Origin: Acidobacteriota bacterium
GTDB taxonomy: Bacteria > Acidobacteriota > Blastocatellia > Pyrinomonadales > Pyrinomonadaceae
Assembly: GCA_016715115.1 (NCBI GenBank)
Contig: JADKBM010000016.1
Span: 1,550,001-1,614,000 of the forward strand
Direction: 5' to 3'
DNA length: 64,000 bases
Shown here piece after piece: positions 55,496-64,000 of the stretch. The position numbers and the translations under genes are program-made. Under the pieces are notes generated by a model. It was not told the DNA's origin and ran no database searches. It saw only the letters and a list, made by a program, of their open reading frames with translations. How positions within the stretch are numbered: position 1 is the first letter of the stretch; each line of letters starts with the position of its first letter.

Positions 55496-57652
55496 TTACA
55501 ACAATTTATCCAACGTGATCGGAAGATCGCGAACGCGTTTGCCGGTCGCGTGAAAGATCGCGTTGGCGATCGCCGCCGGGATCCCGACGAGGCACAGTTC
55601 GCCCATTCCCTTCACGCCCAGGGGATTGACGATCTTGTCGTCTTCCTCGACGAACGCCGTCTCCACCTCGCGCACATCGGCGTTCACCGGAATGTGATAT
55701 GTCGCCAAATTCGTCGTCATCATCCGGCCGAATCGGTGGTCGATCGCGGTTTCTTCCTGAAGCGCCATTCCGATCCCCCAAACAACGCCGCCCATTTCCT
55801 GCGAATGCGATGTCTTCGGGTTCATAATCCGGCCGACTGCCGTCGCTTCGACGACCCGCGTGACGTTTACGATTCCGAGTTCTTCATCGACCTTGACCTC
55901 AACGAACTGCGCGCCGTGAGCCTGCGTCGTATATTTCTGGCGCTCGGCGTCCGGCCGCGAGGTATGCGTCTCGACGAGTTCCGTCATCACGTTTGCCTTC
56001 ATCACGTCGGCGATCGAAACCCGTTTGGAGGCGTCCGCCTTCAAGCTGATGAAACCGTCGGCCATCGACGCGTCGTCAACGTTCGCGCCCGCGAACGGCG
56101 AGTTTTCGGTCTTTGCCGCGAGATCGAACAGTTTCTTTTTGATCGCCATCGCCGCGCCGTACGCCGCCGTGCCGACAGACGCGGTCGTAAATGACCCGCC
56201 CTGAACCGGCGCCGGCGGGAGGTCGCTGTCGCCGAGTTCGAACTTCACTTTCTCGGCCGCGATCCCAAGATACTCTGCGGCGATCATCGTGATCACCGTG
56301 TAGGTGCCGGGACCGATGTCGGCCGACGCGCTGGCGACGTTGGCCGTTCCATCGTTGCGGAGCGTGATCCTAACCGTCGCCGGAATTTGAAACGCGCCCC
56401 AGATACCGGTCGCGACGCCCCAGCCGACGAGCCACTTGCCGTCGCGCATAGAACGCGGTTCGAGTTTGCGTTTGTCCCAGCCGAACTTCGCCGCGCCTTG
56501 CTTGAAAGCTTCGCGCAACGCTTTGCTGGAAAACGGTTTGCCGGTTTCCGGATCCTTTTCGGCGTAGTTGATCAAACGCAGTTCCATCGGATCGATCTTC
56601 AGTTCGAATGCCAATTCATCGATCGCCGATTCGAGCGCAAAAGCGCCCGATACCATTCCCGGCGCACGCATCCAGGTCGGCGTCGGAAGATCCGTTTTGG
56701 CGAGTTTGTAGGGTGTGTCGTAATTCGGGCATTCGTAGAGCGTGCGTCCGAATCCGTTCGGACTTTCGGCGAATGACTGATAAGTAGAAGTGTTTCCGAT
56801 CGCTTCGTGAACGATCGAATTGAGTTTTCCGTTTTTTTCGGCGCCGATCGCGACCTTCTGCCAGGTGTACGGCCGATAGCCGTGGCCGGTGAACATCTGG
56901 CGGCGCGTGTAGTTGACCTTCAGCGGCCGTTTGATGTCACGCGCGACGGATGCCGTCAGGAACGTGTAGTAATGCGGATCGAGGGCCGCACCGAATGCGC
57001 CGCCGACGAAAGGCGAAATGACGCGGACGTTTTCGGGTTTGAGCCCGAAGCACTGCGCAAGATGGTTCTGGACGTCCTTCACTCCTTGGGTTTTGGTGAA
57101 CATCGTCAATTTGTCGCCTTCCCAAAAGGCTATCCCGCCGTGCGGTTCCATCGGATTGTGATGCTCGATCGGGATCGTGTACTCGGCCTCGATCCTGACG
57201 GGCGAGTTCTTAAACGCGCCGGGCGCATCACCGCGCATTTTGGGACCACGCGACGTTTCCGCCGGCGCTTTTACGGTCTCGGTCTTCGATTCTTCCTCGG
57301 AGTATGTCGATCTGACAAGCCGGGCCGCAAACCGCGCTTGCTCGAACGATTCGGCGACGACGAACGCGATCGGTTGGTCGCTGAAAACGATTCGGTCCGA
57401 CTGCATCGCGAAAAAGTCCGGATCTTTCGACTGCGACTTCGGAGCGTTAAGATGCGTGTAAACCTTGATCACGCCCGGTTGTTTCTCGGCCTCGGATACG
57501 TCGATCGATGTAATTCGCCCCTTCGCGATCCGGCTTTGCGCGATATAGCCGAACGCGATGTTCTTGACGTCGAATTCCGAGGCGTATTTAGCTTTGCCGG
57601 TCACTTTCGCAACGCCGTCGACGCGGCTCATTTCTTTTCCGATGTACTTCAT
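55496..57652 (-). CDS. paoC: Aldehyde oxidoreductase, molybdopterin-binding subunit (PaoC/YagR-like)
   Basis: 718 residues, matching PaoC (about 730). Starts MKYIGKEMSRVDGVAKVTGKAKYASEF; Moco-contact loops SPFVGGAFGAALDP and PTPTWMRAPGM; catalytic Glu in VKGMGELCLVG (about 685). It has no signal peptide and would be co-exported with the Tat-signal-bearing iron-sulfur subunit. The enzyme oxidises aldehydes (aromatic ones in the known E. coli complex) to acids in the periplasm. Its ATG is preceded by a CGATTTT heptad array. Confidence 0.92.
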   Translation of the reverse strand: MKYIGKEMSRVDGVAKVTGKAKYASEFDVKNIAFGYIAQSRIAKGRITSIDVSEAEKQPGVIKVYTHLNAPKSQSKDPDFFAMQSDRIVFSDQPIAFVVAESFEQARFAARLVRSTYSEEESKTETVKAPAETSRGPKMRGDAPGAFKNSPVRIEAEYTIPIEHHNPMEPHGGIAFWEGDKLTMFTKTQGVKDVQNHLAQCFGLKPENVRVISPFVGGAFGAALDPHYYTFLTASVARDIKRPLKVNYTRRQMFTGHGYRPYTWQKVAIGAEKNGKLNSIVHEAIGNTSTYQSFAESPNGFGRTLYECPNYDTPYKLAKTDLPTPTWMRAPGMVSGAFALESAIDELAFELKIDPMELRLINYAEKDPETGKPFSSKALREAFKQGAAKFGWDKRKLEPRSMRDGKWLVGWGVATGIWGAFQIPATVRITLRNDGTANVASASADIGPGTYTVITMIAAEYLGIAAEKVKFELGDSDLPPAPVQGGSFTTASVGTAAYGAAMAIKKKLFDLAAKTENSPFAGANVDDASMADGFISLKADASKRVSIADVMKANVMTELVETHTSRPDAERQKYTTQAHGAQFVEVKVDEELGIVNVTRVVEATAVGRIMNPKTSHSQEMGGVVWGIGMALQEETAIDHRFGRMMTTNLATYHIPVNADVREVETAFVEEDDKIVNPLGVKGMGELCLVGIPAAIANAIFHATGKRVRDLPITLDKLL

Positions 57653-57653
57653 A

Positions 57654-57694
57654 CGATTTTAGATTTTCGATTTTCGATTTTCGATTTTGGATTG
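57654..57694. repeat. CGATTTT heptad array in the paoC leader
   Basis: AGATTTT, CGATTTT, CGATTTT, CGATTTT, GGATT: five to six in-phase units that end one base from the paoC start codon. Confidence 0.85.
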
Positions 57695-57751
57695 ATCAGC
57701 GGCTCAATCCGTATCGAGTATCGTTCAGCACACTCAACTAATATCGTTCAG

Positions 57752-57812
57752 CGTCGGGCTCCCGCCCGACGAAACGATCCGAATTTCCGATTTTGGGCTA
57801 CCGCCCAAAATC
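57752..57812. repeat. Twin hairpins sharing a GGGCT(C/A)CCGCCC core
   Basis: Hairpin 1: CGTCGGGC/GCCCGACG (57752-57771, loop TCCC). Hairpin 2: GATTTTGGGC/GCCCAAAATC (57789-57812, loop TACC). The cores are the same but the outer stems differ while staying fully paired. They lie between paoB and paoC and end 10 bp from the paoB stop codon. Confidence 0.75.
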
Positions 57813-57822
57813 CCCGAAGTCT

Positions 57823-58809
57823 TCACTTCCCGGCCAATGCTTTTTCGAGTGCGCGAACGATCGATCGCTTTCCCAACTCGACCTTGTACTCGTTGTGTTC
57901 GAGCGGTTTCGCGTTCTTCATTTCAAGCTCCGCGGCCTGTTTGAAAACCTCGCGCGACGCGGTCTTGCCGGCGAGAAACTTCTCCGCTTCGAGCGCCCGC
58001 CACGGTTTGTTCGCAACGCCGCCGAGCGCGATCCGTGCAAGCTTGATCTTCTTGCCGGTGAGTTCGAGTCCGGCGGCGACCGAAACGAGCGCAAATGAAT
58101 AACTCGCGCGATCGCGAACCTTCAGGTAATAGGAATTCGCCGCGAAATTGTTCTTCGGCAGATCGATCGAAGTGATCATCTCGCCGTGCGCGAGCGCTTT
58201 GTCATCGTGCGGCGCGTCGCCCGGCAGCCGATGAAGTTCGGTAAAAGGTATCGAACGCATTTTGCCTTCAGCGTTTTGAATGTTGACCTTAGCGTCGAGC
58301 GCCGCAAGCGCGACCGCCATATCCGAGGGGTTGACCGCGACGCAATTCTCCGACCAACCGAGAATTGCATAAGTTCGATTCAACCCACCGATGGCGCTGC
58401 AGCCCGAACCGGGCTCGCGGCGATTGCACGGCACGGCGATGTCATAGAAGTAAAGACATCGCACCTGCTGCAAAACGTTGCCGCCGTTTGTCGCCATATT
58501 TCGAATCTGCTCCGACGCGCCGGCGAGGATCGCCCGCGCCAGCATCGGATAGCTTTGACGGACGAGCGGATGATTCGCCGTTTCCGTGTTTTTGGCAAGC
58601 GCGCCGAGCGACAAACCTGTCGCCGTCGGTTTGATCTCGGACAGTTTCAAGGAATTGATGTCGACGAGTTCGTCGGGGCGCGAGATATCTTCCTTCATCA
58701 GATCGAGGATATTGGTTCCCCCGGAAAGATAACGCGCGTTCTTGTTTGACGACACCGACTTAACCGCGCCGGCGGCGTCACTCGCCTTGGTGTACTTAAA
58801 CGGTCGCAT
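57823..58809 (-). CDS. paoB: Aldehyde oxidoreductase, FAD-binding subunit (PaoB/YagS-like)
   Basis: 328 residues with the FAD-binding loop ARYLSGGTNILDLMK and TNGGNVLQQVRC. The insertion CLYFYDIAVPCNRREPGSGCSAIGG (Cys 118, 128, 137) is where PaoB carries a 4Fe-4S cluster, a feature that separates it from ordinary XdhB-type subunits. The gene overlaps paoA by 14 bases. It passes electrons from the 2Fe-2S subunit to FAD and on to an acceptor. Confidence 0.92.
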   Translation of the reverse strand: MRPFKYTKASDAAGAVKSVSSNKNARYLSGGTNILDLMKEDISRPDELVDINSLKLSEIKPTATGLSLGALAKNTETANHPLVRQSYPMLARAILAGASEQIRNMATNGGNVLQQVRCLYFYDIAVPCNRREPGSGCSAIGGLNRTYAILGWSENCVAVNPSDMAVALAALDAKVNIQNAEGKMRSIPFTELHRLPGDAPHDDKALAHGEMITSIDLPKNNFAANSYYLKVRDRASYSFALVSVAAGLELTGKKIKLARIALGGVANKPWRALEAEKFLAGKTASREVFKQAAELEMKNAKPLEHNEYKVELGKRSIVRALEKALAGK

Positions 58810-59581
58810 CGGTCTTGTCCTCCTTCACGAATTCCCACGTCTGCGCGACCGCGGCGCCGGTATGAACCTCGCGGATCGCCTTGACGATGTTCGGATACGC
58901 GCCGCACCGGCATAAATTTCCCGACATTCGTTCGCGGATCTCATCGTCGGAGAGCGTCAACGGCCGGGCCTTTGCGCGGATTTCGTCCGAGACGAAACTG
59001 ATCTGACCGCGCTTTGCCTCTTCGAGCATCGCGACCGCCGAACAGATCTGACCCGGCGTGCAATATCCACACTGAAAGCCGTCGTGTTTGATGAACGCAG
59101 CCTGAAGCGGATGAAGTTCGTCGCCGTTTGCGAGTCCTTCGATCGTTGTTACGGTCTTGCCTTCGCACGTCGCCGCGAGCGTCAGGCAAGAAAGCACTCG
59201 GCGGCCATCGACGATCACCGTGCACGCGCCGCACTGGCCGTGGTCGCAGCCTTTTTTCGATCCGGTCAATCCCAATTTCTCGCGCAGTGCATCGAGCAGT
59301 GTGACGCGCGAATCCAGGCTTAGGGACTTTTGCGCTCCATTGACGCTTAGCGTGACTTTCACGGCGTTTTCCTCCGCGACCGGTGCGAACAGCGCGTCTT
59401 CCGGAACGTTGAAATTCGCAAGAATCTCCTGTTCGGCAAGGATTTGCGCGGCAAGAACGCCGAACGTCGTCGCCGAGACCTTGCCGAGGAACTTTCGGCG
59501 CGATTCGCCCAAATCGGTCAACAGCGCCTGCTCGTCGTCAGACAGCTGCACCGCGCCGTTGCTTTCAACTTTATCGGTCAT
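58796..59581 (-). CDS. paoA: Aldehyde oxidoreductase, 2Fe-2S subunit with Tat signal (PaoA/YagT-like)
   Basis: 261 residues. A twin-arginine motif SRRKFLGK (about 27-34) and a hydrophobic stretch follow a 26-residue leader, so the assembled complex should be exported by Tat. Two [2Fe-2S] sets are visible: CDHGQCGAC (112, 117, 120) with C132, and CGYC (171, 174) with CRC (224, 226). It is the first gene of the paoA-paoB-paoC-xdhC-mocA order, with a long leader shared with the divergent peroxidase gene. Confidence 0.94.
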   Translation of the reverse strand: MTDKVESNGAVQLSDDEQALLTDLGESRRKFLGKVSATTFGVLAAQILAEQEILANFNVPEDALFAPVAEENAVKVTLSVNGAQKSLSLDSRVTLLDALREKLGLTGSKKGCDHGQCGACTVIVDGRRVLSCLTLAATCEGKTVTTIEGLANGDELHPLQAAFIKHDGFQCGYCTPGQICSAVAMLEEAKRGQISFVSDEIRAKARPLTLSDDEIRERMSGNLCRCGAYPNIVKAIREVHTGAAVAQTWEFVKEDKTDATV

Positions 59582-59790
59582 AGTTTCTTCGTCTCCGAAA
59601 CGTCTCCGAAGCCATCAAAGACGCTTCGGATCAAATCCGTGTTTAGTTTTGTTACTCTACCAAAATCTCGTTTGTTTCGAAAGAAAATTACCGGCATTTT
59701 CGCTCCTAAAAACCGCGCCGTCGGCTGAAAAGAAGAATTCCGCGTGATATATTGAGCATTGACGGATATTACCTTTACGGAGTTTTCCAG

Positions 59791-62589
59791 ATGAATCGCC
59801 TGAAATTGCTTTCCTGTTTTGCATTTGCCACATTCGCCGCTTTGTTTTTCGGTAATCAGATTCTGACCCTGACCGCGAGCGGTCAGGGTTCGCTCTCCGC
59901 TCCGACCGCTGTTTTGGCGTCGGACAATAACTATGCCGATAAGGTCGGCGTTTATTGGGACACGATCCGCGGTGCAACGCTCTATCGGATCTTTCGAAAC
60001 ACGACCAACAACTCGGCGACCGCGACCGACGTCGGTACGACCGCTGCGAATTTCTTTTTCGACCTGACGCCGACCGCCGGTCAACCGTATTTCTATTGGG
60101 TCAAGGCCGAAAACGGCGCGATCGTCAGTCCGTTCAGCAATTCCGATCAGGGAACGCGTGCCGTTGGCGGTTTTTCAGGCGGATTGTTTCCGCCGCTGGA
60201 TCCACCTGCGATACCCGCGGAAAATCCGGTCACGGCGGCGAAGGCCTATCTCGGCAAAGCGCTGTTTTGGGACGAGCAGCTTTCCTCAACCAGGACCGTT
60301 TCCTGCGGGACCTGTCACCGCGCCGGAGCGGGCGGATCCGATCCGCGAACTATTTTTGGCGACAGCCGCTCGCGAAATCCCGGTTTCGACAATACGTTCA
60401 ACACCGCCGACGATCCCTTCGGTTCGCCCGGGGTGCCGCAGAACAACGCGGACGGAAGTTACGTCTTGAACAACTTTTTCAAGTTCAACGAACAGGTCAC
60501 CGGTCGCAAGTCGCCTTCGTATTTGAACGCCGGATACTCGCCGAACGGAATCTTCTGGGACGGTCGCGCGACGAGCCAGTTTCGGGATCCGCTAACGAAT
60601 GCGGTCGTGATTCCAAGTGGCGGCGCACTCGAAAGCCAGGTCCTTGGACCGCCGCTTTCTTCGGCGGAGATGGCCCACGGCGGCCGTAATTGGACACAGG
60701 TCGCGGCGCGCGTCGCGGTTTCGAAACCGCTCGCTTTGGCAACGAATATCCCGACCGCGCTTCAAACCTGGATCAACGGCCGAAACTATCCGCAACTATT
60801 CGAAGAAGCTTTCGGTACGGCGGACGTGACGCCGGTGCGAATCGCGCTGGCGATCGGAACGCACGAACGCATTCTATTTTCGGACCAAACGCCGCTCGAC
60901 AAGGACTCCGCGAATATCGAAACACTGACCAGCGAGGAGGAGTTGGGCAAGAGCCTTTTCGTTAACCTGCAATGCGCGATTTGCCACTCCGACGCGCTGA
61001 TGTCCGACCAGCAGTTCCACAACATCGGCGTTCGACCGCCGGCCGAAGACCTCGGGCGCGGCGCGATCACCGGACTTCCCGACGATAACGGCCGTTTCCG
61101 GACTCCGACGCTTCGCAATATCGAACTCCGCGGCCCCTTTATGCATAACGGACGGTTCGCAACGCTTGAGGACGTCGTTGAATTCTACAATCGCGGCGGT
61201 GATTTTGACGCGCCCAACATCGACCACAATTTGATTCGTCCGCTCAATCTGACACCCGGACAGAAAGCGGCGCTCGTCTCGTTTCTGAAACGGCCGTTGA
61301 CCGATTTACGGGTCAAGAACGAACTTCCGCCGTTTGACCGGCCGACACTTTACACCGAGACGAATCGGGTCCCGGTCGTTTCTGGCACCGGCCGCGCCGG
61401 TTCCGGTGCGATCACGCCGAAGGTGACGGCGATCGAACCGCCGCTTGTCGGAAATCCGAGTTTCACGGTCGGCGTCTCCGATTCGCTCGGCGGTGCGCAA
61501 GCCGTGCTTGTGATCGATTCTGCCGATCCGGGAGTCGGCTCATCGATTCCCGCCGCGGGATCCTTTGCGCGACAGACGATCAGTCTTCAGGGCTCTGGAA
61601 ACGGCAATGGTTGGGGTTCGATAAGTCTCGCGATTCCGAATCAGCAGTCGCTTGTCGGCCAGACGTTTTACGGTCGTTGGTACGTCACCGACGCCGGCGC
61701 GGTGAACGGTTTTTCGGTCTCACAGGTTTTCAGTTTCACCGTCTTCGGAACAGCGGCGGTCACGCCGGCGACATTTGCAGATTTCGACGGCGACGGTAAG
61801 ACCGATATTTCGATCTTTCGTCCATCGAACGGTCAGTGGTGGCTCGCGCGGACGACGCTCGGTGTCATCACGCATACATTCGGAAACTCGTCCGACAAAC
61901 TCGCTCCGGCCGATTTCACGGGCGACGGCAAAACGGACGTCGCGATCTATCGTCCGTCATCCGGATCTTGGTTTGTCTTGAGGAGCGAGAACTTCTCGTT
62001 CTACTCGTTCCCGTTCGGCGCGTCGGGCGATATTCCGGCGCCGGGCGATTTCGATGCCGACGGCAAGGCCGACGCGGCGGTGTTCAGGCCTTCGAACGCG
62101 ACGTGGTACGTGCAGCGTTCGTCGGATAACGGGACGACGATCCAGCAGTTCGGCGCCAACGGCGACGTTCCGCAGGTCGGCGATTACGACGGCGACGGCC
62201 GCGCCGATATGGCGATCTATCGTCCGAGCGTCGGCCAATGGTGGCTGAACCGTTCGACGGCGGGCGTCATCGCGGCGACGTTCGGGATTTCGTCCGACAA
62301 GCCGATGGCACGCGACTTCACCGGCGACGGCAAGACGGACCTTGCGTTCTGGCGGCCTTCGTCGGGCGAGTGGTTCGTGTTGAGATCGGAAGATTCGACG
62401 TATTACTCGGCGCCGTTCGGAATCTCGACCGACATTCCGGTGGCGGGCGACTATGACGGCGACGGCAAGGCCGACACGGCGGTGTTCCGTCCGTCGGCGG
62501 CGACTTGGTACGTCAACCGCTCGACTCAAGGATTGCTGATCCAGTCGTTCGGCGCGGCGACGGACATTCCGGTTCCGTCGGCATACTAA
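59791..62589 (+). CDS. Dihaem cytochrome-c-peroxidase-like protein fused to FG-GAP repeats
   Basis: 932 residues from ATG 59791 (the upstream 13 codons of the frame precede a normal signal peptide). Order: signal peptide about 1-32; a fibronectin-like domain about 36-125; a CcP/MauG domain about 130-515 with two haem-c sites, CGTCH (172-176) and CAICH (395-399), and PFMHNGRFATLEDVVEFYNRGG; a beta-domain; then six FG-GAP/VCBS-type units about 660-930 (DFDGDGKTDISIFRP, DFTGDGKTDVAIYRP, DYDGDGRADMAIYRP...), whose acidic loops should bind Ca. It is likely extracytoplasmic. Whether it reduces peroxide or acts as a MauG-like oxidase is open. Confidence 0.9.
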   Translation: MNRLKLLSCFAFATFAALFFGNQILTLTASGQGSLSAPTAVLASDNNYADKVGVYWDTIRGATLYRIFRNTTNNSATATDVGTTAANFFFDLTPTAGQPYFYWVKAENGAIVSPFSNSDQGTRAVGGFSGGLFPPLDPPAIPAENPVTAAKAYLGKALFWDEQLSSTRTVSCGTCHRAGAGGSDPRTIFGDSRSRNPGFDNTFNTADDPFGSPGVPQNNADGSYVLNNFFKFNEQVTGRKSPSYLNAGYSPNGIFWDGRATSQFRDPLTNAVVIPSGGALESQVLGPPLSSAEMAHGGRNWTQVAARVAVSKPLALATNIPTALQTWINGRNYPQLFEEAFGTADVTPVRIALAIGTHERILFSDQTPLDKDSANIETLTSEEELGKSLFVNLQCAICHSDALMSDQQFHNIGVRPPAEDLGRGAITGLPDDNGRFRTPTLRNIELRGPFMHNGRFATLEDVVEFYNRGGDFDAPNIDHNLIRPLNLTPGQKAALVSFLKRPLTDLRVKNELPPFDRPTLYTETNRVPVVSGTGRAGSGAITPKVTAIEPPLVGNPSFTVGVSDSLGGAQAVLVIDSADPGVGSSIPAAGSFARQTISLQGSGNGNGWGSISLAIPNQQSLVGQTFYGRWYVTDAGAVNGFSVSQVFSFTVFGTAAVTPATFADFDGDGKTDISIFRPSNGQWWLARTTLGVITHTFGNSSDKLAPADFTGDGKTDVAIYRPSSGSWFVLRSENFSFYSFPFGASGDIPAPGDFDADGKADAAVFRPSNATWYVQRSSDNGTTIQQFGANGDVPQVGDYDGDGRADMAIYRPSVGQWWLNRSTAGVIAATFGISSDKPMARDFTGDGKTDLAFWRPSSGEWFVLRSEDSTYYSAPFGISTDIPVAGDYDGDGKADTAVFRPSAATWYVNRSTQGLLIQSFGAATDIPVPSAY

Positions 62590-63050
62590 GAAATGAGAAG
62601 TGAGAACTGAGAAATGAGAAATGAGAAGTGAGAACTGAGAAATGAGAAATATGAGAAATGAGAAATGAGAAGTGAGAACCGAAAACTGAGAAGTGAGAAG
62701 TGAGAAGTGATAAGTGATAAGTGATAAGTGATAAGTGAAACTATCAGCTAATCACCATCAACTATCAGCTATTTGTCAGTTCTCAGTTCTCAGTTCTCAG
62801 TTCTCACTTCTCAGCTCTCACTTCTCAGATCTCACTTCTCAGTTCTCAGATCTCACTTCTCAGTCCCCACTTCTCAGTTCTCAGTTCTCAGTTCTCAGTT
62901 CCCACTTCTCAGTTCCCGCTTCTCACTTCTCAGTTCTCACTTCTCAGCTCTCAGTTCCCACTTCTCAGCTCTCAGTTCCCACTTCTCAGCTCTCACTTCT
63001 CAGTTTTCAGTTCTCCCTTCTCAGTTCTCACTTCTCAGTTCTCGCAGACG
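62590..63050. repeat. Large inverted heptad array at a convergent gene junction
   Basis: The left half (62590-about 62738) is GAGAAGT, GAGAACT and GAGAAAT words passing into GTGATAA; the centre (about 62739-62775) is ACTATCA and GCTAATC words; the right half (about 62776-63050) is CTCAGTT and CTCACTT words, the reverse complement of the left. The left half starts at the base after the peroxidase TAA, and the right half supplies the last codons and TGA of the methyltransferase. The transcript of either gene could fold into a very long stem. Confidence 0.95.
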
Positions 63051-63613
63051 ATCAGATTTACTGCTCCGAGCGCTTTTCTTCTCAGTTCGACGATTTTCAG
63101 GCCTGAGTTTTCGGCCAATTCGGATGTACGCTGATTGAAGCGATCTTCGATGAGCGCCATCGAAACGATGTTGAAGAGATCAAAAAGATACCCCAAAAGG
63201 CCGTTCGGACGAACGTGTTCCAACAGCACGATCCTTCCGCCTGGCCGGACCACTCGCCTAAGCTCGTTGAATCCGTCCGTGGGATTTGCGACCGAGCAAA
63301 AAACCAAAGTCGCAAATGCGGCATCAAATGAACCGGATGAAAACGGCAGACTTTCGACGTTCGCACGAATCAGGCTGATGCCGGCGGATCTGGATCGCGC
63401 TTTTCCGATCATCTCCGCGGAGATCTCGGATGCCACGGCACAAGCGGCCGGCGGATAGTACGCGAAGTTGGCTCCGGTCCCGGCGCCGATCTCCAGAATC
63501 CGGGAGTTCAGCGGCAGCAGCGACAAAGTCTCTTCGCGCCAACGCTTCAGAAAATTCCGTTCGAGCGGCGCCATCAGGCGGTCATAGCGTTCGGCGATCT
63601 TGTCGTAAACCAT
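63035..63613 (-). CDS. Class I SAM-dependent methyltransferase (UbiE/PmtA-like)
   Basis: 192 residues. YDKIAERYDRLMAPLERNFLKRWRE is the N-terminal cap, ILEIGAGTGANFAYYPP is motif I (Gly-rich SAM loop at about 40-49), DAAFATLVFCSVANP is motif IV and RPGGRIVLLEHVRP the post-motif block. The pattern is nearest to UbiE/phospholipid N-methyltransferases, but the substrate is unproven. The C-terminal Glu-Asn and stop come from the heptad array, so the end of the protein was likely fixed by the repeat. Confidence 0.85.
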   Translation of the reverse strand: MVYDKIAERYDRLMAPLERNFLKRWREETLSLLPLNSRILEIGAGTGANFAYYPPAACAVASEISAEMIGKARSRSAGISLIRANVESLPFSSGSFDAAFATLVFCSVANPTDGFNELRRVVRPGGRIVLLEHVRPNGLLGYLFDLFNIVSMALIEDRFNQRTSELAENSGLKIVELRRKALGAVNLIVCEN

Positions 63614-63687
63614 TCCAGCTTATTGTTAATCGTTGGTCGGCACATTTTCAATTAGCAATTAACCATTTACAATTAACAACCTGAGTT

Positions 63688-64000
63688 ATGGCGAAAAAAG
63701 GTTCAGTTCTGATCTGTGACGACGAAGAGATCATGCGCGACGTGCTCGAGACGATCGTCTCGGGTGCGGGCTATAAGGTCGATCTCGCGCGCAACGGCGA
63801 AGAGGCGATCGAAGCCTATTCCGAGCGGCCGTACGATGTCGTTTTGATGGATGTCTCGATGCCCGGAATGGGTGGACTGACCGCGCTGCAGGAAATAATC
63901 AAGCTCGACGCCGATGCGTTCGTGCTGATGATCACTGCCTACGCGACTTTTGACACGGCGATCTCCGCCTGGGAAAAAGGCGCCGAAGGCTGTATCCGAA
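63688..64000 (+). CDS. Response regulator receiver domain, 5-prime part
   Basis: Cut by the window edge after 104 codons (MAKKGSVLICDDEEIMRDVLETIVSGAG). Receiver landmarks are present: acidic pair in ICDDEE, phospho-acceptor Asp in VLMDVSMPGMGG (about 54) and Thr in MITAYATFDTAI (about 82); the conserved Lys would lie just past the edge (GAEGCIR is the last visible part). MITAYATFDTA resembles NtrC-family receivers, so a sigma-54 activator is possible, but the output domain is not visible. Confidence 0.85.
   Translation, partial: MAKKGSVLICDDEEIMRDVLETIVSGAGYKVDLARNGEEAIEAYSERPYDVVLMDVSMPGMGGLTALQEIIKLDADAFVLMITAYATFDTAISAWEKGAEGCIR

Noticed and set aside
62590..63050. CRISPR array
   Set aside because: Units are 7 bp with no unique spacers and no cas gene is present.
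62735..63138. Two plus-strand frames coding Ser/Gln/Phe/Leu repeats (SQFSVLSSQF type)
   Set aside because: They are translations of the heptad array; a seven-base period shifts frame each unit and gives a 7-residue pattern over 21 bases. No ribosome site and they cross the methyltransferase gene.

Overview
The window reads as a chromosomal segment of a Gram-negative, moderately GC-rich bacterium, most probably an acidobacterium of the Blastocatellia/Pyrinomonadaceae type. This placement is an inference from gene content: an Oar-type TonB-dependent receptor with an N-terminal carboxypeptidase-regulatory-like domain, a VIT/VWA protein, FG-GAP repeats of the DGDGKTD...IFRPS type, paired S46/M14/M16/M24 peptidases, and Mpl for murein recycling. 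No rRNA, tRNA, transposase, phage gene or CRISPR array was found. Genes are densely packed on both strands, with many short operons.

Layout: 1-10.3 kb carries two VapBC toxin-antitoxin modules framing mpl, a lipoprotein, an S46 dipeptidyl-peptidase, an esterase, a glycerophosphodiesterase, an aminotransferase and a cytochrome P450. 10.4-17.1 kb (+) holds an M14 carboxypeptidase, NfeD-flotillin, an M16 protease and a membrane protein. 17.1-21.9 kb (-) holds queC/queE, a small secreted protein and a 911-aa VIT-VWA protein with receptor-plug-like and TonB_C-like segments. 22.2-33.1 kb has PepP, a secreted orphan, a catalytic/non-catalytic M16 pair, an OB-fold plus endonuclease/phosphatase protein, and a TerC-FecR pair. 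33.2-42.4 kb has a PpiD/SurA-like foldase and four transporters (DASS, CAT-type APC, AGCS, LAT-type APC). 42.7-49.4 kb (+) has a group II PLP decarboxylase, SRPBCC, Dabb and PHP proteins, a degenerate M1 peptidase with TPRs, and a secreted zinc-ribbon-like protein. 49.5-59.6 kb (-) has the large TonB receptor and a five-gene periplasmic aldehyde oxidoreductase operon (PaoABC-like subunits, XdhC, MocA). 59.8-64 kb has a dihaem peroxidase fused to FG-GAP repeats, a methyltransferase and the start of a response regulator.

The most striking structural signal is not a gene. Many intergenic spaces are filled by tandem arrays with a seven-base period but different words (GGATTTT, AAATCGC, TTCTCAG, GTGATAA, AGCTCGA and relatives). 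Several arrays begin exactly at, or supply, the stop codon of a flanking gene, and five of the eight convergent gene junctions in the window contain them. Separate palindromic dispersed elements also occur: copies at 28.7 and 35.5 kb; an inverted element at 17.8 kb related to a 51-bp direct repeat at 5.8-5.96 kb; and twin hairpins at 57.8 kb.
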